DNA of 64,000 nucleotides from NCBI RefSeq assembly GCF_023707985.1, contig NZ_BRCF01000001.1, positions 369,967 through 433,966 of the forward strand, given 5' to 3'. The notes beneath the pieces were generated by a model. It had not been told where the DNA came from. It made no database searches and was given only the letters and a program-made list of their open reading frames with translations. Position numbers and translations under genes: made by a program. The stretch comes from Sporosarcina sp. NCCP-2716 (GTDB lineage: Bacteria; Bacillota; Bacilli; Bacillales_A; Planococcaceae). The first letter of the stretch is position 1; every line of letters starts with the position of its first letter. Below, one piece after another: positions 38,063 to 47,523 of this stretch.

Positions 38063-38869
38063 ATGAAAAACTTATGGATAGCTGCAGATGTGCTTCTGAC
38101 AGGTGCCGGCGTTCTGCTGGCGAGTATGTTATGGAGCGCACATCGCGTTACAGTGAAACGGCAGCACATGTCGGTCAGTACGGATGCGGACGAAGAATTG
38201 ACGGTTTTCTTCATAAGCGACATCCATCGCCGCCGTGTGCCCGGCAGACTGCTGCGGAAAGTCCGCAGCAGCGGGAAACCGGTCGACCTCGTCATAATCG
38301 GCGGAGACCTGGCGGAAAAAGGAGTGCCCGAACAACGGGTGCAGCGCAACGTCGAACGGCTTGCGGGTCTCGGGCCGGTCTTTTATATTTGGGGCAACAA
38401 CGACCGGGAAATCGGCGAAGAACGGATCCGTGCGATCATCGCGGAATCGGGCGGGAAAGTGCTCGACAACGAAAGCGTCCGGCTGCCCGGTCATCCGGAC
38501 TGGATCATCAGCGGAGCGGACGATCCGTCGAGCGGCAATGCGAACATAACAAAAACAGCTTCTTTCAGCGGAGCGTACATGCATCAGCTCATCGCCGTGC
38601 ACAACCCGTCTTCGTTCCGCAAGTTCCTCGATCTGACCGCACCGTCCCTGCTGGTCGGCGGACATACACATGGCGGTCAGATCCGTTTTGGGCCGTTCGG
38701 CATGCAGCCGCGCGGGAAGTTCAAGGAACTCGGCAGCCATGCGGAGCTGATCAGCAACGGTTTCGGCACTACGCTTGTGCCGCTCCGCTTCGGGGCTCCG
38801 CCGGAAACCCATCTGATCACTGTACAGTACAAGAAGAGGAGTGGGAGGAAACAGCATGAACACTACTGA
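38063..38869 (+). CDS. ypbG: Metallophosphoesterase YpbG
   Basis: 268 residues. N-terminal anchor (about 3-23), then a calcineurin-type domain with the metal motifs DIH, GGDLAEKG, GNND and GGHTHGGQ. Phosphodiesterase-type; substrate unknown. ATG 38063 follows AGGTGA; an upstream ATG at 38048 has no good site. Its end overlaps the ypdA start by 14 bases. B. subtilis has the same ypbE-ypbG order (ypbD missing here). Confidence 0.85.
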   Translation: MKNLWIAADVLLTGAGVLLASMLWSAHRVTVKRQHMSVSTDADEELTVFFISDIHRRRVPGRLLRKVRSSGKPVDLVIIGGDLAEKGVPEQRVQRNVERLAGLGPVFYIWGNNDREIGEERIRAIIAESGGKVLDNESVRLPGHPDWIISGADDPSSGNANITKTASFSGAYMHQLIAVHNPSSFRKFLDLTAPSLLVGGHTHGGQIRFGPFGMQPRGKFKELGSHAELISNGFGTTLVPLRFGAPPETHLITVQYKKRSGRKQHEHY

Positions 38870-39830
38870 TGCTATCATCATCGGCGCCGGCCCATGCGGG
38901 TTGTCGGCAGCCATCCATCTGCAGAAACTCGGCCTGCAGGTCGTTCTCCTGGAAAAAGGGAGCATAGTGAATTCCATCTACCGCTACCCGACACACCAGA
39001 CGTTCTTCAGTTCGAGCCTCAAGCTGTCAATCGGTGATATTCCCTTCATCACAGCGAAAGAGAAGCCGCAGCGCAATGACGCGCTTGTCTACTACCGGAC
39101 CGTGGCGGAGCTCGAACAGCTGGATATCCGGAGCGGGGAAGAGGTGACTTCCGTCCGGAAAGACGGCGGAAAATTCGTGATCACTTCCGACAAAGCGGTC
39201 TATACGGCGGACTACACGATCGTTGCAACAGGTTATTACGATCAGCCGAACACGCTCGATGTCCCGGGCGCTGATCTGCCGCACGTCCATCATTACTTCA
39301 AGGAAGCGCACCCGTATTTCCGGAAACACGTGCTCGTGATCGGCGGGAAGAACTCCGCAGTCGACGCGGCGCTGGAACTTGAAAGGGCCGGAGCGTATGT
39401 GACGGTCGTCTATCGGGGTTCCGACTACTCGAAAAGCGTCAAACCTTGGATCCTGCCCGGTTTCGAAAGTCTGGTGAACAGCGGCAAGATCCGGATGCTG
39501 TTTGACGCGTCCGTCGAGGAGATAACGGAAACGGCTGTCACCGTCCGGACTTATGACGGCCGCGAAGAGATCCCGTCGGACGCCGTATTCGCGATGATCG
39601 GCTACCACCCGGACTATGACTTCCTCGAGACGATGGGCATCCGGCTGGACAGACAGAGCGGCTGTCCCGAGTATGACCCGGATACGATGGAGACGTCTGT
39701 CCGGAACTTGTTCATCGCTGGGGTGATCGCCGCCGGCAACAATGCAAATTCGATTTTCATCGAGAACGGGCGGCACCACGGCGAACAGATCGCGGGGACG
39801 GTCATGGGCAGGATGGACGCGGATTTGTAA
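38856..39830 (+). CDS. ypdA: Bacillithiol-disulfide reductase YpdA (Bdr)
   Basis: 324-residue FAD/NADPH oxidoreductase. Seen: N-terminal FAD motif IIIGAGPCGLSAAIHL with the Cys conserved in YpdA proteins, the NADPH motif VIGGKNSAVDAALEL, and the terminal AGVIAAGNNANSIFIENGR. Reduces bacillithiol disulfide, keeping the BSH thiol pool reduced. GGGAGGAA site before ATG 38856. Confidence 0.92.
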   Translation: MNTTDAIIIGAGPCGLSAAIHLQKLGLQVVLLEKGSIVNSIYRYPTHQTFFSSSLKLSIGDIPFITAKEKPQRNDALVYYRTVAELEQLDIRSGEEVTSVRKDGGKFVITSDKAVYTADYTIVATGYYDQPNTLDVPGADLPHVHHYFKEAHPYFRKHVLVIGGKNSAVDAALELERAGAYVTVVYRGSDYSKSVKPWILPGFESLVNSGKIRMLFDASVEEITETAVTVRTYDGREEIPSDAVFAMIGYHPDYDFLETMGIRLDRQSGCPEYDPDTMETSVRNLFIAGVIAAGNNANSIFIENGRHHGEQIAGTVMGRMDADL

Positions 39831-39890
39831 TCGAACCGGTTCCGCGGCCCGGCGGTATGTTATAATCTCCCTGAATGGGGGTGCGGGCGG

Positions 39891-40562
39891 ATGATCATAT
39901 TATTCACAGTGGCAATCGCTCCGTCACTGGCGCTTTTCAGCTACTTGTATCTGAGGAAGGAAATCTCCAGTGAGCCTTCCCGGGCCCTGTTCCAGGCATT
40001 CGTCTACGGGGCGGTCATGACATTCCCGATCTTGTTCATCCAGCATGTGTTCGAGCAGGAACATGTGCTGACGAACGAATTCCTGCAAAACACACTGTTC
40101 ACCGGTGCGCTGGAAGAGTTTTTCAAGTGGCTGGTGCTGCTTGTCTTCCTCTACAATAATTTTGAATTCGACGACGCCTATGACGGAATCCTTTTCGGGG
40201 CGAGCGTCTCCCTCGGTTTCGCCACTGTCGAGAATATCCTCTTCCTGCTGACGTTCGGCCTGGACACCGCCTTCATACGTGCGCTGCTGCCCGTATCGAG
40301 CCATGCGCTTTTCGGAGTGGTGATGGGCTATTACTTCGGCCGTTCGAAATTCGCGTCAGGAGACAGGCGGCAACGGTACTTGACGCTCGCGTTCATCTTC
40401 CCGTTCCTGCTGCATGTCACCTATAACGCCATATTGGAAATACATGATCTTTGGCTTTACCTGATGATCCCTTTCATGCTGTTCCTCTGGTGGTTCGGCC
40501 TGACACGGGTAAAATATGCACATGTTTTTGCAGTGAGGCAGATGCGCAGAAGAATGCGCTGA
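39891..40562 (+). CDS. prsW: Membrane protease PrsW
   Basis: 223 residues, seven to eight spans. Catalytic-type motifs are visible: EE in TGALEEFFKW, the ENILF segment, and His in SSHALFGVVMGYYFG and LLHVTYNAI. In B. subtilis PrsW makes the first cut of anti-sigma RsiW and so activates sigma W; the target here is not in the window. Same position as in B. subtilis (ypdC), before sleB. Confidence 0.9.
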   Translation: MIILFTVAIAPSLALFSYLYLRKEISSEPSRALFQAFVYGAVMTFPILFIQHVFEQEHVLTNEFLQNTLFTGALEEFFKWLVLLVFLYNNFEFDDAYDGILFGASVSLGFATVENILFLLTFGLDTAFIRALLPVSSHALFGVVMGYYFGRSKFASGDRRQRYLTLAFIFPFLLHVTYNAILEIHDLWLYLMIPFMLFLWWFGLTRVKYAHVFAVRQMRRRMR

Positions 40563-40567
40563 CCCCG

Positions 40568-40611
40568 GCTGTCCAGCTATGTCGATCCCGACATGGCCGG
40601 GCAGCTTTTTC
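40568..40611 (+). terminator. Terminator after prsW
   Basis: GCTGTCC...ATGTCG / CGACAT...GGGCAGC hairpin followed by TTTTT. Confidence 0.8.
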
Positions 40612-40685
40612 TATGCCGTAAAGCCTTATAATTTCACGGAATCCGGGCAGGATAGAGACTAGGAACCAAGACTGGAGGAAGCGAT

Positions 40686-41477
40686 ATGAAAAAAAGGCTG
40701 CGCGCGCTCATGTGCGGTGCGGTGCTGCTGGCTGTCCTGCAATTGGCATTCAGCCAGGACACCCATGCATTTACGGAACGGGGGCTTTCGAAAGGGACAA
40801 AAGGCGATGATGTGATCGAACTGCAGGCACGGCTCCAATACATCGGATTTTTCAACGGCAAGATCGACGGGGTCTTCGGCTACCAGACTTACTGGGCGCT
40901 GCGTGAATTCCAGGAGAAGTACGGCCTTCCTGTCGACGGGATTGCCGGAAGTGCAACGAAGAAAAAACTGACCGGCGTCTCCTCCTATGACAAACAGTTC
41001 GTCATGGACAACCTCCGCAAAGGGAAGCAGTTCACCCACTATGGGGGCAAGCCACTCTCGAGCCAGGTGAAAGGCGGCGGTTCGTCAGCAGGCAGCAAGA
41101 AAACCCAGATGCCTGCGAAATACAGTGAAGATGACCTCAAACTGCTTGCTAACGCAGTGTACGGGGAATCGCGCGGAGAGCCGTACGAGGGGCAGGTGGC
41201 TGTAGCGGCTGTCATCCTGAACCGTATCGAGCATCCGGACTTCCCGAATACGGTCGGTGGCGTCATTTTCCAGCCGGGCGCATTCACTGCCGTATCGGAC
41301 GGCCAGATCTGGCTGACGCCGAACGAGCGGGCGAAGGAAGCCGTCATCGATGCGATGAACGGATGGGATCCTTCCGAAAACGCCATCTATTATTTCAATC
41401 CGGTGACCGCAACGAGCAAATGGATCTGGTCGCGCCCGCAAATCAAGAAAATCGGGATGCATATATTCTGCGACTGA
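40686..41477 (+). CDS. sleB: Spore cortex-lytic enzyme SleB
   Basis: 263 residues. Signal peptide (about 1-28), peptidoglycan-binding type 1 domain (GTKGDDVIELQARLQYIGFFNGKIDG, about 36-95), linker and a C-terminal cell-wall hydrolase domain (about 145-263) with the catalytic Glu in YGESRGEPYEGQVAVAAVI. A lytic transglycosylase acting on cortex during germination; stored inactive in the spore. Operon with ypeB, 37 bases downstream. Confidence 0.95.
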   Translation: MKKRLRALMCGAVLLAVLQLAFSQDTHAFTERGLSKGTKGDDVIELQARLQYIGFFNGKIDGVFGYQTYWALREFQEKYGLPVDGIAGSATKKKLTGVSSYDKQFVMDNLRKGKQFTHYGGKPLSSQVKGGGSSAGSKKTQMPAKYSEDDLKLLANAVYGESRGEPYEGQVAVAAVILNRIEHPDFPNTVGGVIFQPGAFTAVSDGQIWLTPNERAKEAVIDAMNGWDPSENAIYYFNPVTATSKWIWSRPQIKKIGMHIFCD

Positions 41478-41514
41478 CCGGTCTTTCAGGGAAACACATT
41501 CACAAGGAAAGCAG

Positions 41515-42816
41515 GTGTTCCGTAAAATCATGAAAAAGTTCGTATTTCTTGCTCTGTTTGCGGTCTTTTCATTAGGCGTCTATGCATACTCCGTGTCTGT
41601 CCAGAACAAAGAGATGCAGAACGCCCTGTCGATCCAATATGCGAAAAACATCTCGGATGCTTCCGCGAAACTGCAGGAACTCGATGTCGCAGTGAAAAAG
41701 ACACTGCTGTTCAACGAAGGGGAAGGGGACTTGCGGGCAAGGGAAGACGTCTGGCGGCTGTCCTCGGATATCCAGCAGTCCGTATCATCACTGCCGCTCG
41801 ACCCGAAGTTCTCCACTGTCTGGATGAATTATCTTAGCAGGCTCGGGAAATTCGCGAAGGAAGCATCCGAACAGGCGGAGCCGCGCGAGTTCCATGCGGT
41901 GATGGACAAAGCCTCGAAGAACCTTGTAAGCCTTTCGGACGAATGGTCCGTCGCCACAGCGGATATGGCCAGCGGCAACCTGTCGATGGCTGAGTGGCAG
42001 CAGCGTCTGAACAGCGAGAAAGCTTCGTTCGACTGGAACGGACTCAGCACTTCCGTCCAGCAGTATACGGAGACAGTGTTTCCACTGACGGCAAGTGAGT
42101 CCGACTCTCTTAAGAAGAAGGAACTGCGGGATATCCAGGAGCCTGCTGTGACAAAGGAGCAGGCGCTCGACAGGTTCAAAAAGCTGTTCCCGGACGTCTC
42201 GAACCAAGTCATCGATCTCACCCCGAGCAAACCGGGCTCCCCTTATCCGTTCTATCATATCCGGTTTGCAGATCAGGAATCCGTCGGCTACATCGACATC
42301 ACGGAAAGAGGGGGACATGTCCTGTCCTTCTTGACCGAACGTCCGGCAGGTAAAGGGACGATGGACGTCAGCCATGTCCGGGAATCTGCGGAGACCTTCC
42401 TGAAAAATGCCGGTTATACTGATGTTGTATTTGAAGAAGTCCGGGAGAACGATACCGCCTTCCACTTTGTCTACACCCGTCAGGAACCCATCCACAAGGC
42501 GAAGGTCCTCTCCGATACGATACAGGTGAAAGTCTCGAAGGAAGACGGGAGGATCCTCGGTGTCAACGCAGCGGAATACATCCGTAAGGAAACACTGGAC
42601 GATCAGCCGATGGTACCGATCGACTGGCAGACGTTCTTCCACAAGAAGGTCACTGTGCAAAAGGAGGAACTCGTCTTTGCCGAGAACCAGCAGGGCAGGC
42701 AGCGGCTCGCTTATGCACTGACGGTCACGCTCCATGAGAATGGCACGACGGGCACATACAAAGTGCTGGTGGATACCGAAACGAAAGAAGTGCTCCACAC
42801 GGAAAAACAAATGTAG
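41515..42816 (+). CDS. ypeB: Germination protein YpeB
   Basis: 433 residues. One N-terminal span (about 8-26), a helical region, then PepSY-type repeats in the C-terminal half (VTKEQALDRFKKLFPD, SHVRESAETFLKNAGY). Needed to make and hold SleB in the spore, with which it is always paired. The GTG at 41515 follows AAGGAAAG; ATG 41530 is the alternative. Length near the family norm (about 450). Confidence 0.93.
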   Translation: MFRKIMKKFVFLALFAVFSLGVYAYSVSVQNKEMQNALSIQYAKNISDASAKLQELDVAVKKTLLFNEGEGDLRAREDVWRLSSDIQQSVSSLPLDPKFSTVWMNYLSRLGKFAKEASEQAEPREFHAVMDKASKNLVSLSDEWSVATADMASGNLSMAEWQQRLNSEKASFDWNGLSTSVQQYTETVFPLTASESDSLKKKELRDIQEPAVTKEQALDRFKKLFPDVSNQVIDLTPSKPGSPYPFYHIRFADQESVGYIDITERGGHVLSFLTERPAGKGTMDVSHVRESAETFLKNAGYTDVVFEEVRENDTAFHFVYTRQEPIHKAKVLSDTIQVKVSKEDGRILGVNAAEYIRKETLDDQPMVPIDWQTFFHKKVTVQKEELVFAENQQGRQRLAYALTVTLHENGTTGTYKVLVDTETKEVLHTEKQM

Positions 42817-42885
42817 CCCAAGCAGTTGGAAAATCACAGGAACCGTGCCATAATGACTATATGAACTAAGACAGGTGGCGGTACT

Positions 42886-43521
42886 GTGAAACTGAAAATA
42901 GGGACATCGGTTACGATCGATAAGGATTTTACTTCAGAAGGCGAAAAATACAAAAGCCGGATCGTCGATATCGAACACGACTGCATCATGATCGACTATC
43001 CGACCAATATGGAAACAGGCAGGACCGCATTCTTCCTCGACGGGACGCAGCTCCTCGTCTCATTCGTCGATGACATGAAGATGGCTTACGTTTTCCGTAC
43101 AGAGGTGCTGGGCCGCCTGAACCGCGGCATTCCGATGCTGCAGCTCATGTATCCCGGCGACTCGGAACTCATCAAGATCCAGCGCCGGGAGTTCGTCCGG
43201 GTGGATACTCCGCTTGATGTAGCCGTGAACAAGGACGGGAAGGTGTTCCAGCTCGTCGCGGAAGATATCAGCGCCGGCGGCATGGCAGTCAACCTTGCGC
43301 AGGCTGCGCTCGAGCAGGACGATATCGTCGAGGTGACGATCGTCCTTCCATTCAAGAACAATTCGATCACGTATGTACGCGTGAACGCCCGGGTGATCCG
43401 TATTTGGGAGAAGGACGGCAGGGGGATCGCTTCGCTGCAGTTCGATCAGATCGACCCGGAATCCCGGCAGCAAGTGATCCGGCTATGCTTCGAGCGCCAG
43501 CTGAAAAAAAGGAACGAGTAG
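42886..43521 (+). CDS. ypfA: PilZ-domain c-di-GMP receptor YpfA (flagellar brake type)
   Basis: 211 residues. N-terminal YcgR-like domain and C-terminal PilZ domain with the c-di-GMP motifs: RREFVR (RxxxR, about residue 100) and DISAGG (D-x-S-x-x-G). In B. subtilis (DgrA/MotI) it binds c-di-GMP and inhibits flagellar motility. GTG start after AGGTGG. Between ypeB and cmk as in B. subtilis. Confidence 0.9.
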   Translation: MKLKIGTSVTIDKDFTSEGEKYKSRIVDIEHDCIMIDYPTNMETGRTAFFLDGTQLLVSFVDDMKMAYVFRTEVLGRLNRGIPMLQLMYPGDSELIKIQRREFVRVDTPLDVAVNKDGKVFQLVAEDISAGGMAVNLAQAALEQDDIVEVTIVLPFKNNSITYVRVNARVIRIWEKDGRGIASLQFDQIDPESRQQVIRLCFERQLKKRNE

Positions 43522-43523
43522 GG

Positions 43524-43550
43524 AAAGGTCTTGCAGGTTAAGACTTTTTC
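43524..43550 (+). terminator. Terminator after ypfA
   Basis: AAAGGTCTT / AAGACTTTT stem (one G-T pair), seven-base loop, T-run. Confidence 0.65.
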
Positions 43551-43560
43551 CTTTTCGCTG

Positions 43561-43569
43561 TGGTACAAT
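43561..43569 (+). promoter_or_regulatory. Extended -10 promoter candidate for cmk
   Basis: TGGTACAAT (TGn plus TACAAT) lies 32 bases before cmk; the -35 region is poor. Confidence 0.45.
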
Positions 43570-43600
43570 GTGTTCGAATTGAGTACGGGGGTAGAGGACG

Positions 43601-44278
43601 ATGACAAAAGGAATTCAAATTGCAATCGACGGGCCGGCGGCTGCCGGTAAAAGTACAATTGCGCGGATGACCGCGGAAAAACTGGGCTATACCTATATTG
43701 ACACCGGGGCGATGTACCGTGCGCTGACATACTGCGCACTGGAAGGGCATATAGATATCTATGACGACGAAGCCCTTTCGCGGCTGCTCGATGAGCTGAC
43801 GATCGATCTGCTCCCTTCTCCACAGGGGCAGCTTGTTAAGGTCGACGGCACCGACGTCTCCGATGCGATCCGCTCCCAGGAAGTGACAGCGAGCGTCTCG
43901 GCCGTGGCTGCACAGCCTGAAGTGAGGAGGCGGATGGCAGAGCAGCAGCGCAGGCTGGCGAGCTCATCCGGCGTAGTCATGGACGGACGGGACATCGGGA
44001 CAGCCGTTCTGCCGGAAGCCGAACTGAAGATCTTCATGACCGCTTCCGTGGAAGAGCGGGCGGAACGGCGGTATGCCGAAAACGTCCGGAGAGGGATATC
44101 ATCCACCATGGAAGAGCTTTGCGAAGACATCCGCAGACGCGATAAGGCGGACACGGAGCGCGAGGCGTCCCCGTTACAGCAAGCAGCGGATGCAGTGTTC
44201 ATCGATACGACTTCGATGTCCATCGGGCAAGTGGCGGACACGATCATCCGGCATGCAGAGGAGAGGATGGGCCAATGA
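43601..44278 (+). CDS. cmk: Cytidylate kinase
   Basis: 225 residues. Phosphorylates CMP and dCMP. P-loop GPAAAGKST, CMP-binding segment DTGAMYRALTY, and MDGRDIGTAVLP. The ATG follows a GGGGGTAGAGG region. It overlaps plsC by four bases (ATGA), and rpsA follows, forming the cmk-plsC-rpsA cluster common in Bacillales. Confidence 0.95.
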   Translation: MTKGIQIAIDGPAAAGKSTIARMTAEKLGYTYIDTGAMYRALTYCALEGHIDIYDDEALSRLLDELTIDLLPSPQGQLVKVDGTDVSDAIRSQEVTASVSAVAAQPEVRRRMAEQQRRLASSSGVVMDGRDIGTAVLPEAELKIFMTASVEERAERRYAENVRRGISSTMEELCEDIRRRDKADTEREASPLQQAADAVFIDTTSMSIGQVADTIIRHAEERMGQ

Positions 44279-44856
44279 ACCTTTATCCGCTTGGAAAAGC
44301 GCTTTGTACTGCTATATTGAAGCCGCTCTACCGCATCCAGGTGATCGGCCGGGAGAATTTCCCGGACGACACAGGGGTCCTTCTTTGCTCCAACCATATC
44401 GACAACCTGGACCCGCCTGTTGTCGGATTGACTGCACCGCGGCCTGTCCACTTCATGGCGAAGGAAGAGCTGTTCCAGCAGCCTGTCCTGAAATCGGTCC
44501 TGCCGAATGTCAATGCGTTTCCGGTTAAACGGGGCCTGAGCGACCGCCAGGCGATCCGCAAAGCACTTGAATTGCTGCGGACCGGGCAGGTGGTCGGAAT
44601 GTTTCCTGAAGGAACGAGGAGTAAAACCGGGAAATTAGGGAAAGGATTAACAGGAGCAGGTTTCTTCGCTCTGAAAGGCGATGCAATGGTGATGCCGTGT
44701 GCGATCATCGGTCCGTACAGGCCCTTCCGGAAACTGAAGGTCGTTTACGGGAAACCGATCGATATGGCCCCTTACCGCGAGCGGAAAGCCTCCGCAGAAG
44801 AAGCGACCGAAGCCATCATGGCGGCGATCCAGGAGCTGCTCGAAAAAAATCGCTGA
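44275..44856 (+). CDS. Lysophospholipid acyltransferase, PlsC family
   Basis: 193 residues. Acylates 1-acyl-glycerol 3-phosphate or a similar lysolipid at the membrane. Motif I is NHIDNLDP (H-x4-D), motif III FPEGTRSKTG; FPVKRG precedes the helix. Short single-domain form. In B. subtilis plsC lies elsewhere, but many relatives keep it between cmk and rpsA. Translationally coupled to cmk. Confidence 0.88.
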   Translation: MNLYPLGKALCTAILKPLYRIQVIGRENFPDDTGVLLCSNHIDNLDPPVVGLTAPRPVHFMAKEELFQQPVLKSVLPNVNAFPVKRGLSDRQAIRKALELLRTGQVVGMFPEGTRSKTGKLGKGLTGAGFFALKGDAMVMPCAIIGPYRPFRKLKVVYGKPIDMAPYRERKASAEEATEAIMAAIQELLEKNR

Positions 44857-44873
44857 CAAACAAGTTCAATTTT

Positions 44874-44902
44874 TTGTTTTTATGGGTATATTCCAATACT
44901 AT
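44874..44902 (+). promoter_or_regulatory. Candidate sigma-A promoter of rpsA
   Basis: TTGTTT (44874-44879), 17 bases, TACTAT (44897-44902). Confidence 0.45.
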
Positions 44903-44934
44903 AAAGATATGATCATTATGGAGGAGGACTACAT

Positions 44935-46074
44935 ATGACTGAAGAGATGAATGTAGAAGCAATGGGCAGTTATAACGAAGGGGACCGCGTGACAGGAAAA
45001 GTCACGAAGATCGAAGACAAATCCGTGACAGTGGAAATTCCGGGAGCACCGTTCGACGGCGTGATCCCGATCAGCGAACTGTCCAGCCTTCACATCGAAA
45101 CGGCATCCGATGCAGTGAAGGAAGGCGACGAGCTTGAGCTTTCGATCATCAAGGTCGAAGACGACGCCTACGTGCTGTCGAAGCGAAAGATCGATGCGGA
45201 AGACGCATGGGACACGCTCGAAGAGAAGTTCAATAATGCAGAGACGATCACGACGGAAGTGAAGGATGTCGTAAAAGGCGGTCTCGTCGTTGACCTCGGT
45301 GTCCGCGGTTTCATCCCGGCATCACTCGTCGAAGATCACTTCGTCGAATCGTTCGAGGATTACAAAGGCCGCACGATGGACTTCAAGATCGTCGAGATGG
45401 ACAAGGAAAAGAACCGTCTGATCCTTTCCCACCGCGCAGTCATCCAGGAAGAGAAATCTTCCAAGAAGGATGAAGTGCTTGCTGGGCTTGAAGAAGGACA
45501 GGTGCTCGACGGCACCGTGCAGCGTATCGCGTCATTCGGTGCGTTCGTCGACCTCGGCGGTGTAGACGGCCTCGTCCACATCTCCCAGATCGCACACGGG
45601 CATGTCGAGAAAGTGACCGATGTCCTGAAGGAAGGCGACAAAGTGCAGGTGAAAGTACTGTCCGTCGACCGCGACGCGGAACGCATCAGCCTGTCGATCA
45701 AGGAAACGCTTGCGGGCCCATGGGAAAGCATCGAAGAGAAAGCGCCGAAAGGTTCTGTCCTTGAAGGCACAGTGAAACGCCTCGTTTCCTACGGAGCTTT
45801 CGTGGAAGTGTTCCCGGGCGTGGAAGGTCTCGTACACATCTCCCGCATTTCCCACCAGCATATCGGGACGCCGGACGAAGTCCTTTCGGAAGGCCAGACA
45901 GTCGAAGTGAAAGTGCTCGATGTCAACCCGGTGGAAAAACGTCTCTCCCTCAGCATCAAGGACTTGACGGAAAAAGAGGAAGAGTCGTACGAAGACTACG
46001 AAATGCCGGAAGAACCATCTGGATTCTCGATCAGCGATGTCATCGGGGACCAGCTGAAAAAGTTCTCCGAATAA
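44935..46074 (+). CDS. rpsA: 30S ribosomal protein S1 homologue
   Basis: 379 residues with four S1 RNA-binding repeats; the third and fourth begin GQVLDGTVQRIASFGAFVDLGG and GSVLEGTVKRLVSYGAFVEVF. Shorter than the six-repeat E. coli S1, as is usual for Firmicutes (YpfD). Strong GGAGGAGG site. Helps mRNA binding or acts as a ribosome-associated factor; not essential in B. subtilis. Confidence 0.93.
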   Translation: MTEEMNVEAMGSYNEGDRVTGKVTKIEDKSVTVEIPGAPFDGVIPISELSSLHIETASDAVKEGDELELSIIKVEDDAYVLSKRKIDAEDAWDTLEEKFNNAETITTEVKDVVKGGLVVDLGVRGFIPASLVEDHFVESFEDYKGRTMDFKIVEMDKEKNRLILSHRAVIQEEKSSKKDEVLAGLEEGQVLDGTVQRIASFGAFVDLGGVDGLVHISQIAHGHVEKVTDVLKEGDKVQVKVLSVDRDAERISLSIKETLAGPWESIEEKAPKGSVLEGTVKRLVSYGAFVEVFPGVEGLVHISRISHQHIGTPDEVLSEGQTVEVKVLDVNPVEKRLSLSIKDLTEKEEESYEDYEMPEEPSGFSISDVIGDQLKKFSE

Positions 46075-46107
46075 CCCAGTTCGTAAACCTGTAACAGATG
46101 AATCGGA

Positions 46108-46144
46108 AGAGATGGCTCTTTTAGGAGCGCCATCTCTTTTTTTT
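46108..46144 (+). terminator. Terminator after rpsA
   Basis: AGAGATGGC / GCCATCTCT stem, 12-base loop, eight Ts. A TATAAT at 46148 directly after may belong to der. Confidence 0.85.
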
Positions 46145-46186
46145 GTGTATAATATGCAGAAGATAGCGTGGAAGGATGTATGATGA

Positions 46187-47497
46187 ATGAGTAAACCAAC
46201 AGTAGCCATCGTCGGGCGGCCAAACGTCGGCAAATCGACGATATTCAACCGGATTGTCGGAGAACGGATCTCCATCGTGGAAGATGTGTCCGGTGTCACG
46301 AGGGACAGGATCTACAGCTCAGCGGACTGGCTGACACACGACTTCAATCTGATCGACACAGGCGGAATCGATATCGGCGATGAGCCATTCCTGGAACAGA
46401 TCCGGGCGCAGGCTGAAATTGCGATCGAAGAAGCAGACGTCATCATCTTCCTGACGAATGGCCGGGAAGGCGTGACGAATGGCGATGAACAAGTGGCGAA
46501 AATCCTATATAAGACGAAAAAGCCGGTCGTGCTTGCCGTCAACAAAATCGACAACCCGGAAATGCGGGAAATGATCTACGATTTCTATTCACTCGGTTTC
46601 GGCGACCCGCATCCGATCTCCGGCTCCCACGGCCTCGGTCTCGGTGATCTGCTGGACAGCGTCGCTGCAAGCTTCCCAGAACCTGCCGCCGAAGAAGTGG
46701 AAGAGGATGTCATCCGGTTCTCGCTGATCGGCCGGCCGAACGTCGGGAAATCTTCACTCGTCAACGCCCTCCTCGGTGAAGACCGGGTCATCGTCAGCGA
46801 CGTGGCCGGTACGACGACGGATGCCATCGACTCCCTCTATGAGTACGAAGGCCAGAAATTCCGGATCATCGATACAGCAGGCATGCGGAAAAAAGGGAAA
46901 GTGTATGAGAATACGGAAAAATACAGCGTTCTGCGCGCGTTGAAAGCGATCGACCGGTCGGACGTCGTGCTGATCGTCCTGAACGGGGAAGAAGGCATCC
47001 GGGAACAGGACAAGCGCATTGCGGGCTATGCCGAGGAAGCCGGAAAAGGTGTCCTTTTCGTCGTCAACAAGTGGGATGCTCTCGAGAAGGATGACAAAAC
47101 GATGAACCGTTTCACGGAAGATATCCGCAAGAACTTCCTCTTTCTCGACTATGCACCGATTGCGTATGTGTCGGCGAAAACAAAGCAGCGGGTCAAAACG
47201 CTGTTCGATTTCATCATCACGATCAGTGAAAACCATTCCATGCGCATCCAGTCGAGCGTCCTGAACGAAGTGGTCGAAGACGCAGTGGCGCGTAACCCTG
47301 CACCTGCGGACAAAGGGAAGCGGCTGCGCATCTATTACACGACCCAAGTGGCTGTCAGACCGCCTGCTTTCGTCGTATTCGTCAACGATACGGAACTGAT
47401 GCACTTCTCCTATGAACGCTTCCTGCAGAACCGTCTTCGGGAGTCGTTCGGCTTCGAAGGAACGCCAATTAGGATCATCACACGGGCCCGCAGCTGA
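46187..47497 (+). CDS. der: GTPase Der (EngA), ribosome assembly
   Basis: 436 residues with two GTPase domains in tandem, G1 motifs GRPNVGKST and [10 protein letters not shown]3 DTGG and DTAG, G4 NKID and NKWD, and a C-terminal KH-like domain. Needed for 50S subunit assembly. Length is typical. Followed by gpsA, as in B. subtilis. Confidence 0.96.
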   Translation: MSKPTVAIVGRPNVGKSTIFNRIVGERISIVEDVSGVTRDRIYSSADWLTHDFNLIDTGGIDIGDEPFLEQIRAQAEIAIEEADVIIFLTNGREGVTNGDEQVAKILYKTKKPVVLAVNKIDNPEMREMIYDFYSLGFGDPHPISGSHGLGLGDLLDSVAASFPEPAAEEVEEDVIRFSLIGRPNVGKSSLVNALLGEDRVIVSDVAGTTTDAIDSLYEYEGQKFRIIDTAGMRKKGKVYENTEKYSVLRALKAIDRSDVVLIVLNGEEGIREQDKRIAGYAEEAGKGVLFVVNKWDALEKDDKTMNRFTEDIRKNFLFLDYAPIAYVSAKTKQRVKTLFDFIITISENHSMRIQSSVLNEVVEDAVARNPAPADKGKRLRIYYTTQVAVRPPAFVVFVNDTELMHFSYERFLQNRLRESFGFEGTPIRIITRARS

Positions 47498-47523
47498 CGG
47501 ACCGCCAGAAAGGATGAATACCT